Position numbers and translations under genes: made by a program
The notes under the pieces: generated by a model
The model's input: the letters and a program-made list of their open reading frames with translations, nothing else
Database searches by the model: none
What the model was told of the DNA's origin: nothing
Shown: positions 1-6,997 of the stretch, one piece after another
How the letters are laid out: each line of letters opens with the position of its first letter
How positions within the stretch are numbered: the stretch's first letter is position 1
Assembly (NCBI GenBank): GCA_964555065.1
Contig: CAZKRB010000084.1
Span: 1-10,380, forward strand
DNA from: Syntrophus sp964555065
Lineage (GTDB): Bacteria; Desulfobacterota; Syntrophia; Syntrophales; Syntrophaceae
Reading direction: 5' to 3'
Length of the DNA stretch: 10,380 nucleotides

Positions 1-1
1 G

Positions 2-223
2 GAAAATCATCCCGCCGTGAACGCCACCCGGGTGGTAAGCAAGCCGAATCTGCTGCGGGGCGAGATCGTCAAGGCCTTCATCGTCCGCAACCCGGCCGTC
101 CCGGCCGAAAGCAAACAGATTCTCCGGCACTGCCGGACCTACCTGTCTTCCTATAAGGTGCCGCGGGAGGTGGAGTTCGTGGAATCCCTTCAGGAACAGG
201 AGAAGATCCAAGTATTGAATTAA
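2..223 (+). CDS. Acyl-CoA synthetase (medium-chain/aryl, ACSM-like), C-terminal fragment with damaged final motif
   Basis: The frame is open from the left edge, so the GTG at 17 is internal and the true start lies outside the window. The visible peptide is the C-terminal lid domain of an ANL-superfamily acyl-CoA synthetase: HPAV, then VVSKPNLLRGEIVKAFIV, then YLSSYKVPREVEFVESL. This is closest to the ACSM/benzoate-CoA ligase group, which makes acyl-CoA and AMP plus PPi from acid, ATP and CoA. Family members normally continue as LPKTxTGKIxRRxLR, where the Lys in GKI catalyses adenylation. Here the reading is LQEQEKIQVLN and stops. The motif is about two residues short, lacks the Pro-Lys-Thr and Gly residues, and lacks the terminal Arg-rich helix. 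A Gly-Thr-Gly is encoded out of frame at 193-201, which suggests small compensating indels. It could be a weakened enzyme, a decaying gene or a sequence error. The thiolase start follows 34 bp after the stop, so co-transcription is likely. Confidence 0.75.
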   Translation, partial: ENHPAVNATRVVSKPNLLRGEIVKAFIVRNPAVPAESKQILRHCRTYLSSYKVPREVEFVESLQEQEKIQVLN

Positions 224-243
224 TCTAACTATCAACATCCAAG

Positions 244-250
244 AAAGGAG
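244..250 (+). promoter_or_regulatory. Ribosome binding site deciding the thiolase start
   Basis: AAAGGAG lies 7 nt before the ATG at 258. This favours 258 over the in-frame TTG at 252, which would fall only one base after the site. Confidence 0.8.
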
Positions 251-257
251 ATTGTCA

Positions 258-1550
258 ATGAAAGATGTCGTCATCGTAAGCGGCGCCAGAACCGCCGTGG
301 GGGCTTTTGGTGGATCGCTGAAAGGCGTGAGAGTGACCGATCTGGGAGCGCTGGTTATTAAGGAAGCCATCAAGAGAGCGGGGTTGAGGCCGGCCCTCAG
401 CGAGGCCGTGAAAGGCTGCCGTTGCGATACCTTCGGCGAATTCGACCAGACCGATATTCAGAAGAAATATTATGACTACGATTCCTCGCTGACGCCCGTC
501 TATTTCGACGAGTGCATCATGGGCAACTGCCTGACCGCCGCCCTGGGGCAGAATCCCGGCCGCCAGTCCAGCATCTATGCCGGCCTGCCCGAGGAAACCA
601 ACACGATCACCATCAACAAGGTCTGTGCCTCCGGGATGAAAGCCATCGTCCTGGCGGCTCAGGTCATCAAGGCCGGCGACGCCGATATCATGGTGGCCGG
701 CGGCATGGAAAACATGAGCAATGTCCCCTATGCCCTGCCCGATGCCCGCTGGGGATACCGGATGAACATGCCCACCGGCTCCATCATCGACCTGATGGTC
801 CATGACGGCCTCTGGGAAATCTTCAACGGCTACCACATGGGCAACACGGCGGAGAACATCGCCTCCCGTTACGGGATCAGCCGCCAGGCCCAGGATGAAC
901 TGGCCCTTATGAGCCATCAGCGCGCCCGGGCCGCCATCGCCGGCGGCGCCGTCGCCGACGAAATCGTCCCGGTGCAGATGCCCGGCAAGAAAGGCGCGCC
1001 TCCGCAGTTCTTCTCCGTGGATGAGCGCCCCATGGATACCACCATCGAAAAGATGGCCAAGCTGGCCACCGTCTTCAAGAAGGACGGAACCGTCACGGCC
1101 GGCAACGCCTCGGGAATCAATGACGGCGCGGCCGCCGTCGTCGTGATGAGCGCCGAGAAGGCCAAGGAACTTGGCCTCAAACCGCTGGCGAAAATCCTGG
1201 GCTACGCCTCCGGCGGCGTCGATCCGGCGTACATGGGACTCGGCCCGATCCCGGCCACGCGCAAGGTCTTCAACAAACTCGGCCTGACCATGAAGGATAT
1301 GGACATCGTGGAGCTGAACGAGGCCTTTGCCTCCCAGGCCCTGGGGTGCGTCCAGGAACTGGGCATCGACATGGATAAAACCAACATCAACGGCAGCGGG
1401 ATCTCCATCGGCCATCCCGTCGGCTGCACCGGCGCCCGGATCACCTACAGCCTGGCCATGCAGCTGCAGAAGAAGAATGCCCACCTCGGCCTGGCCACGC
1501 TGTGCATCGGCGGCGGGCAGGGAATGGCCATCGTCCTGGAAAGAGTGTAA
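258..1550 (+). CDS. Acetyl-CoA C-acyltransferase (thiolase) with an N-domain insertion
   Basis: A 430-residue thiolase that cleaves 3-ketoacyl-CoA with CoA (or condenses two acetyl-CoA), acting in the cytoplasm at the last step of beta-oxidation. All catalytic elements are present: nucleophile Cys123 in NKVCASGMKA, Asn354 in ELNEAFASQA, His386 in GHPVGCTGAR and Cys416 in CIGGGQGMA. Compared with the usual 390-400 residues it carries about 35 extra residues between the start motif (VSGARTAVGAFGGSLK) and Cys123. The extra part lies roughly at residues 45-82, is rich in Asp, Tyr and Cys (GCRCDTFGEFDQTDIQKKYY), and ends at ECIMGN, where ordinary thiolases resume. The rest aligns colinearly, so the insertion is not a frameshift. 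The ATG at 258 is chosen for its ribosome binding site. The gene follows the acyl-CoA synthetase fragment and ends before a terminator-like hairpin. Chain-length preference cannot be read from the sequence; acetoacetyl-CoA thiolase is the likeliest role. Confidence 0.93.
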   Translation: MKDVVIVSGARTAVGAFGGSLKGVRVTDLGALVIKEAIKRAGLRPALSEAVKGCRCDTFGEFDQTDIQKKYYDYDSSLTPVYFDECIMGNCLTAALGQNPGRQSSIYAGLPEETNTITINKVCASGMKAIVLAAQVIKAGDADIMVAGGMENMSNVPYALPDARWGYRMNMPTGSIIDLMVHDGLWEIFNGYHMGNTAENIASRYGISRQAQDELALMSHQRARAAIAGGAVADEIVPVQMPGKKGAPPQFFSVDERPMDTTIEKMAKLATVFKKDGTVTAGNASGINDGAAAVVVMSAEKAKELGLKPLAKILGYASGGVDPAYMGLGPIPATRKVFNKLGLTMKDMDIVELNEAFASQALGCVQELGIDMDKTNINGSGISIGHPVGCTGARITYSLAMQLQKKNAHLGLATLCIGGGQGMAIVLERV

Positions 1551-1591
1551 AGGCATCGCTTCAGGGTAACTTGTCAACAAACTGCATCGCA

Positions 1592-1633
1592 CAGGGGCGG
1601 CGCCCGACCGGCCGCCCCCTGCGGCTTTTCTTT
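1592..1633 (+). terminator. Intrinsic terminator or attenuator between the thiolase and phosphoglycerate mutase genes
   Basis: CAGGGGCGGC (1592-1601) pairs with GCCGCCCCCTG (1611-1621), leaving one bulged C and a 9-nt loop. It is followed by CGGCTTTTCTTT, a T-rich tract at 1626-1633. The geometry fits a rho-independent terminator for the thiolase transcript. It sits only 13 bp before the mutase ATG, so it is also placed to act as an attenuator. Confidence 0.7.
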
Positions 1634-1646
1634 ACAGGGGAAGGTT

Positions 1647-2855
1647 ATGGATGCCCAAGGGATGGAGAAACTGGTCATAGCCGGGAACACCAAGATTGTC
1701 TTTCTGATCATGGACGGCCTGGGCGGGTTGCCCATGGAGGGCAAACCGGGAACGGAACTGGAAACGGCAAAGACTCCCAACCTGGACGCCCTGGCCAAAG
1801 GGGGCATCTGCGGCCTCCTGGATCCCATCGCCCCCGGGATCACACCGGGCAGCGGACCGGCCCACTTCGCCCTTTTCGGTTACGACCCCGTTGCCAACAA
1901 CGTGGGCCGGGGGCTCCTTTCCGCCGCGGGCCTCGAATTTCCCATGACGGAACGGGATCTCTGCATGCGGGTCAATTTCGCCACGCTGGATTCCTCGGGA
2001 CGGATTTCGGACCGCCGGGCCGGCCGTATCGATACGGAAACCAGCGAACGGCTCTGCCGGAAACTTACGCAAGGCGTCCACCCCGCCCCCGGTACGGAAC
2101 TCTTTTTTGCCACAGAAAAGGAGCACCGGGCGCTGATCGTGCTGCGCGGCGACAACCTCAGCGAGAATATTGCGGAAACCGACCCTCAAAAGACCGGACT
2201 TCCTCCCCTTGCCCCCAAGGCCCTGGTGCCGGAAGCATCCGGTACGGAAGCTCTGCTGACGGACCTGGTGGCGCAGGTCAAGGCTGTTCTCGCCGACGAA
2301 CCAAAAGCCAATATGATCCTCCTGCGGGGCTACTCCCGTTACCATCACTTCAAGAGCCTGGCGGAACGCTTCGGCCTCCACCCCCTGGCCATCGCCAGCT
2401 ATCCCATGTATCGCGGCATCGCCCGACTGCTGGGGATGACCATCGCTCCCCTCACGGCCACTCCGGAGGAGGAAATTTCAGTCCTGGAGCAGAGCTGGGC
2501 GGATTACGACTTCTTCTTCGTCCACATCAAACCGACGGATTCCCGCGGCGAGGACGGCAAGTTCGATGAGAAGGTGAAGGTCATCGAAGCCGTCGATTCC
2601 CTTCTGCCGCGCATTACGGCCCTCCAGCCCGATGTCCTGGTCGTAACGGGAGACCACTCCACCCCTGCCGCCCTGGCCGGCCACAGCTGGCACCCCGTCC
2701 CGGTGCTGCTCGCCGCCGGAACCTGCCGGCCCGACCGGGTGGAACGCTTCGGGGAAGGGGATTGCCTCGCCGGCGGCCTGGGGAGAATGCCCATGGCATC
2801 CCTCATGAGCGTGGTCTTGGCCCATGCCGGACGGCTGACGAAATTCGGAGCCTGA
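1647..2855 (+). CDS. apgM: Cofactor-independent phosphoglycerate mutase, archaeal type (ApgM/COG3635 family)
   Basis: A 402-residue enzyme of the alkaline-phosphatase-like metalloenzyme superfamily, expected to interconvert 3- and 2-phosphoglycerate in the cytoplasm. Visible elements are the metal site VFLIMDGLGG (Asp23), the nucleophile Ser69 in PGSGPAH, the FALFGYDP segment, HIKPTDSRGEDGKFDEKVK (His293, Asp298), and the C-terminal metal ligands in TGDHSTP (Asp336, His337) and HSWHP (346-350). Length fits the family (about 395-415). PGSG replaces the archaeal PGSD and GEDG replaces GHDG; from memory these are typical of the bacterial branch of the family. The ATG at 1647 has AGGGGAAGG at 1636-1644, with short spacing. 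Met6 at 1662 is an alternative start with a poorer site. The role is probably gluconeogenic, since syntrophs build sugars from acetyl-CoA. Older annotations sometimes call such proteins phosphonopyruvate decarboxylase-like. The gene converges on the ligase gene at 2865 with a 9-bp gap. Confidence 0.88.
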   Translation: MDAQGMEKLVIAGNTKIVFLIMDGLGGLPMEGKPGTELETAKTPNLDALAKGGICGLLDPIAPGITPGSGPAHFALFGYDPVANNVGRGLLSAAGLEFPMTERDLCMRVNFATLDSSGRISDRRAGRIDTETSERLCRKLTQGVHPAPGTELFFATEKEHRALIVLRGDNLSENIAETDPQKTGLPPLAPKALVPEASGTEALLTDLVAQVKAVLADEPKANMILLRGYSRYHHFKSLAERFGLHPLAIASYPMYRGIARLLGMTIAPLTATPEEEISVLEQSWADYDFFFVHIKPTDSRGEDGKFDEKVKVIEAVDSLLPRITALQPDVLVVTGDHSTPAALAGHSWHPVPVLLAAGTCRPDRVERFGEGDCLAGGLGRMPMASLMSVVLAHAGRLTKFGA

Positions 2856-2864
2856 GACCCCCAG

Positions 2865-4559
2865 TCAGTTCTCTTTCCACTCGGCATCCCGAAGCTCCCG
2901 CCGCAGGATTTTACCCACCTGGGATTTCGGCAGCTCCGGGCGGAGTTCAATAAACGCCGGCAGTTTGTAGGCCGCCAGCCTTGCTCGGCAATACTCCAGC
3001 AATTCCGCTTCGCTTGCGTTCTCACCTTCCTTGAGCACGGCGAAGACCTTCACCTTTTCCCCCCTCCTTTCATCGGGGATTCCCACGGCGCAGGCCTCCG
3101 CAACCTTCGGGTGGCCGGTCATGACCTCTTCAATCTCATGGGGATAGATGTTGTAGCCGCCGGACAGGATCAGATCCTTCTTCCGGTCGACGAGAAAGAC
3201 ATACCCCTCCCGGTCCATGCAGGCGATATCTCCCGTATAGCACCACCCATCCCGGAGAATTTCGGAGGTCTCTTCCGGTCTGTCTTTGTAGCCCTTCATC
3301 ACCTGCGGTCCACGGACAATCAACTCCCCGCGCTCGCCCAGGGGGACATCCGCAAGACCGTCTACGGGGTCCACGATCCGGCAGAGGGTGTCGGAAATGG
3401 GCAACCCCACACTGCCTGCCTTTCGCCCCCCTCCATCGAAGGGGTTGATCAGGGTGACCGGACTGGTTTCCGTCATGCCGTAACCCTCAACGATCACCGC
3501 CTTCGTCTTCCGCTCGAAATCCCGCATCAGTTCGGCGGGGAGGGGCGATCCGCCGGAAAAGGCCCCTTTCAGGCAGGTCATGTCCGTCCTGCCGAAATCC
3601 GGATGCTTCAGCATCCCCGCATACATTGCAGGGACGAGAGGAGCAAAGGTCGGATGGTACTTCCGGATCGCCTCCAGCAGGAGCCCGGACTGCGGGCGCG
3701 GGATAAGAATCTGCGCCCAGCCCATGTAAACGGAGAGGTTCATGGCCGTGGTCATACCGAAGGCATGAAAATAAGGCAGGGCCCCCAGCATCCGCTCCCC
3801 GCCACGCCTGAATTTCGGGAACCAGGCTGCGCACTGCTGGACCTGCCGGCTGAGATTGGCATGGGTCAACTCTACGCCTTTCGGCCGTCCCGTCGTCCCT
3901 CCGGTGTACTGGTAGACGGCCACCTCCTGGAGGCGGTTTTCCCCGAAGCCGGGCTCATCGTTGCGGACCTCAGAGAGACAGTTTTTCCAGGATATCACCT
4001 CGGATGACTGCCTGAACGGGGCGGACAGCTTTTTCCATCGCGCCACCCAAGGGAAGAGGAGGTTCTTAGGAAAGGGCAGATAGTCGCCCAGGGAGGCGAC
4101 GATGATCTGCCGGATCTTTGTTTTCGCCCTCAGGTCAATCATCCGGTCAGCGAGCAGATCCAGGGTAACGAGAATGGCGGCTTCGGAATCATTAAACTGA
4201 TACTCCAGTTCCCGGTCCGTATAGACCGGATTGTTCATGACCACAATTCCGCCGGCTCGGAGTGCGGCGTAATAGGCGATGACGCAGGGAACGCAGTTCG
4301 GCAGGAGCAGGGCCACGGTCTTGCGGGTGCCTGCTCCGCATTGCGTCAGGAAGGCGGCAAAGCGGTCCACCAGCGCTTCGAACCGACGGTAAGTCATGCC
4401 ATAGCCCTGATACAGCAGCGCGGTCGCGTCGGGAACCTGGGCCGCCCTCTCCCTCAGGAAATCCGGCAGAGATTTATCCTCATAGGCGATGTTTTCCGGA
4501 ACTCCCCGCTCATAGGAGGCCAGCCAGGGTTTTTTCTGATACCGTATTTCTCTCGTCAT
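2865..4559 (-). CDS. Long-chain fatty acid--CoA ligase (FadD-like, AMP-forming)
   Basis: A 564-residue ANL-superfamily ligase that makes acyl-AMP and then acyl-CoA from fatty acid, ATP and CoA, likely soluble or peripheral at the inner membrane. Motifs occur in order: P-loop YTGGTTGRPKG (218-228), GALPYFHAFGM (259-269), adenylation motif GYGMTETSPVTL (359-370), YTGD (441-444), hinge DRKKDLILSGGYNIYPHEIEE (458-478), and the C-terminal LPKSQVGKILRREL with catalytic Lys550. Full length and all core residues suggest an active enzyme, unlike the damaged synthetase at the left edge. DGWCYTGD and NIYPHEIEE are typical of the long-chain FadD group (COG0318), but substrate length is inference; branched or alicyclic acids are possible. 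The ATG at 4559 has GGAGA 9 nt upstream (4569-4573), inside an inverted repeat. It is separated from the EMO gene by a strong terminator and so probably has its own promoter. Confidence 0.92.
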   Translation of the reverse strand: MTREIRYQKKPWLASYERGVPENIAYEDKSLPDFLRERAAQVPDATALLYQGYGMTYRRFEALVDRFAAFLTQCGAGTRKTVALLLPNCVPCVIAYYAALRAGGIVVMNNPVYTDRELEYQFNDSEAAILVTLDLLADRMIDLRAKTKIRQIIVASLGDYLPFPKNLLFPWVARWKKLSAPFRQSSEVISWKNCLSEVRNDEPGFGENRLQEVAVYQYTGGTTGRPKGVELTHANLSRQVQQCAAWFPKFRRGGERMLGALPYFHAFGMTTAMNLSVYMGWAQILIPRPQSGLLLEAIRKYHPTFAPLVPAMYAGMLKHPDFGRTDMTCLKGAFSGGSPLPAELMRDFERKTKAVIVEGYGMTETSPVTLINPFDGGGRKAGSVGLPISDTLCRIVDPVDGLADVPLGERGELIVRGPQVMKGYKDRPEETSEILRDGWCYTGDIACMDREGYVFLVDRKKDLILSGGYNIYPHEIEEVMTGHPKVAEACAVGIPDERRGEKVKVFAVLKEGENASEAELLEYCRARLAAYKLPAFIELRPELPKSQVGKILRRELRDAEWKEN

Positions 4560-4795
4560 ATTTTCCCGTCTCCGGTCAACATCCGGGGGAAAAGGCAGTG
4601 AAAGATTCCGCTCGCCTTACCCCCATCCGCCACCGATGCCATTTCAACACGCACACCTGTCTCCAGTCGGTCCCCGGCGGTAGATACAGCGAAAGGCTCC
4701 GCGCCGAGCACTCCGAGTCGCCACCGCTGCCGGTTCCCGATGCGGCGCCCATCCTCTTCCATCCTTTTGATCACCCATCGCCTGCCGCCGGAAAA
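4560..4795. other. Intergenic leader upstream of the FadD-like ligase
   Basis: About 235 bp between the operon terminator and the ligase start, with no recognised gene. On the minus strand a 68-codon open frame (ATG at 4762, weak AAAAGG directly before it) ends with a TGA at 4556-4558 that overlaps the ligase ATG in the ATGA pattern. Its product matches no family I know. The region should also hold the ligase promoter, but I see no convincing -35/-10 pair. The only clear structure is the inverted repeat at 4561-4593. Confidence 0.4.
4561..4593 (-). promoter_or_regulatory. Inverted repeat directly before the ligase start codon
   Basis: TTTTCCC (4561-4567) pairs with GGGAAAA (4587-4593), and inside it CCGG (4572-4575) pairs with CCGG (4583-4586). 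There is a 7-nt loop and a 4-nt bulge on one arm. In the minus-strand transcript the 3' arm contains the GGAGAC/GGGA purine run that serves as ribosome binding site, and the stem ends one base before the ATG. It could mask translation or be a repressor operator. Evidence is structural only. Confidence 0.4.
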
Positions 4796-4828
4796 AAAAG
4801 CCCCTGTCATCTGCGGACAGGGGCTTTT
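4792..4828 (-). terminator. Intrinsic terminator of the etfBA-EMO operon
   Basis: A perfect 13-bp stem, AAAAGCCCCTGTC (4796-4808) with GACAGGGGCTTTT (4816-4828), has a 7-nt loop. Read on the minus strand it follows the EMO stop by about 28 bp and runs into eight T residues (complement of 4792-4799). The A/T flanks could also let it work weakly on the plus strand. Confidence 0.93.
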
Positions 4829-4856
4829 GCAATTCCTTTTTTACACCTGCTCTTTT

Positions 4857-6977
4857 CTAAGCGGTTTCAGCAGCCTCCGCTTCCGCTTTGGCGGGCTCCA
4901 TATCCATCGCCTTCCAGATGATTTCCGCGATATCCAGGGAGACCATGCTCTCTTCCTTCTTATGATCCTTGATTCCATCGCTCATCATGGTCAGACAGAA
5001 AGGACAGCCCACAGCGATGGTATCGGCTCCTGCAGCGATCGCCTGATCGGTTCTCGCATTGTTGATCCGTTCGCCGATATCTTCTTCCATCCACATTCTG
5101 CCACCGCCGGCGCCGCAGCAGAAGCTCTTCGCCAGATTCCGCTCCATTTCGTTCAACTTCAGACCAGGAACGGCTTTCAGAACCTTTCTGGGCTCGTCGT
5201 AAATCTGGTTGTACCGGCCAAGGAAACAGGAGTCATGGTAAACGTAGGTGCCCTGCACCGGTTTCTTCAGGGTGATCCTGCCCTTGGTCAGCAGATCGGC
5301 GATAATCTCCGTATGGTGATAAACTTCATAGTTACCGCCGAAGTGGGGATAATCCTTCTTCAGGGCGTTGTAGCCGTGAGGACAGGTGGCGATGACTTTC
5401 TTCACCCCGTAACCGTTCATGGCCTCGATGTTCATCTGCGCCAGGGTCTGGTACAGGTACTCATTGCCGCCCCGCATGGCCGAGTCGCCGCAGCAGCTTT
5501 CCTCCGTTCCCAGGATGCCGAACTTCACTCCGGCGGCCTGAAGAATCTTCGCAAAGGCGATGGTCACCTTCTTGCCCCGGTCATCAAAGGAGCCGGCACA
5601 GCCCACGTAGAAGAGGTATTCCACATCGGCATCTTCAGCCAGCGTTTTCACGCCCAAGTCTTTAGCCCAGTCCGCGCGAAGGTGAGCGCCGACGCCCCAG
5701 GGGTTGGAGTTGTTTTCCATGTTCCGGTAGGTCAGCTGCAGTTCGGGGGCAAAATCGGCCTCCGTCAGGACTTTGTACTGGCGCATATTGATGATCTTGG
5801 GGACATGCTCGATGGAGGCCGAACAGTTTTCCATACAGTACATGCAGTTGGTGCAGGCCCAGAGCTCGTGGAGGTCGATCACTTCCCCCACCATGGCCTT
5901 TTCGGCTTCGGGAACCTGAAGCTCTCCGCCTTCCCCGGCGGCCTTCTGCGCTTCAACAAAGAGCGGCGCCCGCTGTTCCCAGTACGTTTTCAGATCCTGG
6001 ACCAGTTTTTTGGGAGACAAGGGCTTTCCGGTCAGGTAAGCAGGGCAGCCATCCTGGCATCTGCCGCAGCGCGTGCAGGAATCCAGGTCAAAAAGCTGCT
6101 TCCAGGTGAACTCTTCCAGCTGCCCGACGCCGAAGGTTTCCGCATTCTCGAAATCGCGAATGGGCTCAATGTTTCCCGTCGGCTTAAGATCCGTGAAGAA
6201 GTGATTCGCCGACGTCGTGAACATATGCAGCAGGCGGGAGAAGGGAAGATAAGCGATGAAGCCCAGGGCGATGAAGGTGTGAAACCACCAGAAGAACTTA
6301 TGGGCAGCTTTCGCCGTATCCGTCTCCATGCCGGTGAAGAAGAAGGACAGGGCATAGCCGACAAAGGACCATTTTTCCCAGGGCGCCTCTTCAATGGTGA
6401 CCGATATTCTCAAGGCTTCGATAATGAAACCCGTCACGATGATCGCACCGATGAGGAGCAGAACGATCGCATCATCGGGCCTGTTGTCCGGAACTCCCTT
6501 GTAGCCCAGTCGCTCCGGTTTCGTTATATACCGCCGCTGGGCGAACATGATAACCCCTACCAGCACCCCCAGGCCGAAGAGTTCGTACAGGAATGAAGTC
6601 GTCAGATAAAATTTTCCCCTCAGGAAGGGCACTCCGAGGGGTTCGGCAATGTGAAAATCTGTGGCATCGAAGGCCGCCCCGAAAATAAGCACAAAAAATC
6701 CAAAGAAAATTAATCCATGCATAATGCCGGGATAGGCATCGGCTGACGTCTTCGTCTGCAAAAGAACATTGCGCAGCAGCAGCTTGACTCTTTCGCCCAT
6801 GTTATCCATTCTCATCTCGGGCTTGCCCAACGCTTTCCACATCTGCCAGCGTCGGTACAGTCCGTACCCGAGGATAAGCAGGGCTACTCCCGCAAAAAGA
6901 AAAAGGAAGAGCTCGAAGTGTTCTGCGTTCCAGAATACTTCTCTTCCTTCATTCCCTATACCGATAGGCTTTACCAT
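4857..6977 (-). CDS. Membrane-bound FeS/CCG oxidoreductase, likely EtfAB:(mena)quinone oxidoreductase (EMO)
   Basis: A 706-residue protein expected to take electrons from reduced EtfAB and pass them to membrane menaquinone. The N-terminal part is a NarI/cytochrome-b-like membrane domain with hydrophobic segments near 21-41, 83-104, 126-147, 169-189, 204-216 and 228-248; His87, His226, His232 and His251 are candidate haem ligands. A ferredoxin-like domain follows: CTRCGRCQDGC (Cys301, 304, 307, 311) and CTNCMYCMENC (Cys375, 378, 381, 385). Two CCG domains come next: Cys460, Cys495-496, Cys532, then Cys584, Cys620-621, Cys658 and Cys661. The first CCG repeat ends CPHG, lacking the last Cys of the usual CxxC. 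The C-terminus is an Ala/Glu-rich tail (693-706). GGAGG lies 4 nt before the ATG. It follows etfB and etfA on the same strand, which strongly supports the Etf link. A heterodisulfide-reductase-like role is the main alternative. Confidence 0.9.
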   Translation of the reverse strand: MVKPIGIGNEGREVFWNAEHFELFLFLFAGVALLILGYGLYRRWQMWKALGKPEMRMDNMGERVKLLLRNVLLQTKTSADAYPGIMHGLIFFGFFVLIFGAAFDATDFHIAEPLGVPFLRGKFYLTTSFLYELFGLGVLVGVIMFAQRRYITKPERLGYKGVPDNRPDDAIVLLLIGAIIVTGFIIEALRISVTIEEAPWEKWSFVGYALSFFFTGMETDTAKAAHKFFWWFHTFIALGFIAYLPFSRLLHMFTTSANHFFTDLKPTGNIEPIRDFENAETFGVGQLEEFTWKQLFDLDSCTRCGRCQDGCPAYLTGKPLSPKKLVQDLKTYWEQRAPLFVEAQKAAGEGGELQVPEAEKAMVGEVIDLHELWACTNCMYCMENCSASIEHVPKIINMRQYKVLTEADFAPELQLTYRNMENNSNPWGVGAHLRADWAKDLGVKTLAEDADVEYLFYVGCAGSFDDRGKKVTIAFAKILQAAGVKFGILGTEESCCGDSAMRGGNEYLYQTLAQMNIEAMNGYGVKKVIATCPHGYNALKKDYPHFGGNYEVYHHTEIIADLLTKGRITLKKPVQGTYVYHDSCFLGRYNQIYDEPRKVLKAVPGLKLNEMERNLAKSFCCGAGGGRMWMEEDIGERINNARTDQAIAAGADTIAVGCPFCLTMMSDGIKDHKKEESMVSLDIAEIIWKAMDMEPAKAEAEAAETA

Positions 6978-6987
6978 AACTCCTCCC
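6978..6987 (-). promoter_or_regulatory. Ribosome binding site of the EMO gene
   Basis: On the minus strand the sequence reads GGGAGGAGTT and then ATG, a strong Shine-Dalgarno with short spacing. It lies just downstream of the large palindrome but outside it, so the stem itself does not mask translation. Confidence 0.75.
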
Positions 6988-6997
6988 CCTGTTTTAC

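Noticed and set aside
17..223. A 68-residue stand-alone gene starting at the GTG at 17
   Set aside because: The frame is open to the window edge and the residues before it (ENHPAV) match the acyl-CoA synthetase family, so this is the tail of a longer gene.
255..1592. A 445-codon minus-strand open frame opposite the thiolase
   Set aside because: Its low-complexity Gly/His/Asp-rich product is typical of antisense to GC-rich coding sequence; the plus strand encodes a full thiolase with catalytic residues.
1502..2569. A 355-codon plus-strand frame overlapping the thiolase end and the mutase
   Set aside because: It is an out-of-frame Arg/Pro/Gly-rich shadow without motifs, and it runs through the terminator.
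3111..4007. A 298-codon plus-strand frame opposite the FadD-like ligase
   Set aside because: It lies wholly within the ligase gene on the other strand and shows no domain, start signal or conserved motif.
4740..6596. A 618-codon plus-strand open frame opposite the EMO gene
   Set aside because: It is the mirror of the EMO codon pattern. It crosses the operon terminator, has no ribosome binding site or recognisable domain, and the minus-strand protein carries all conserved motifs.
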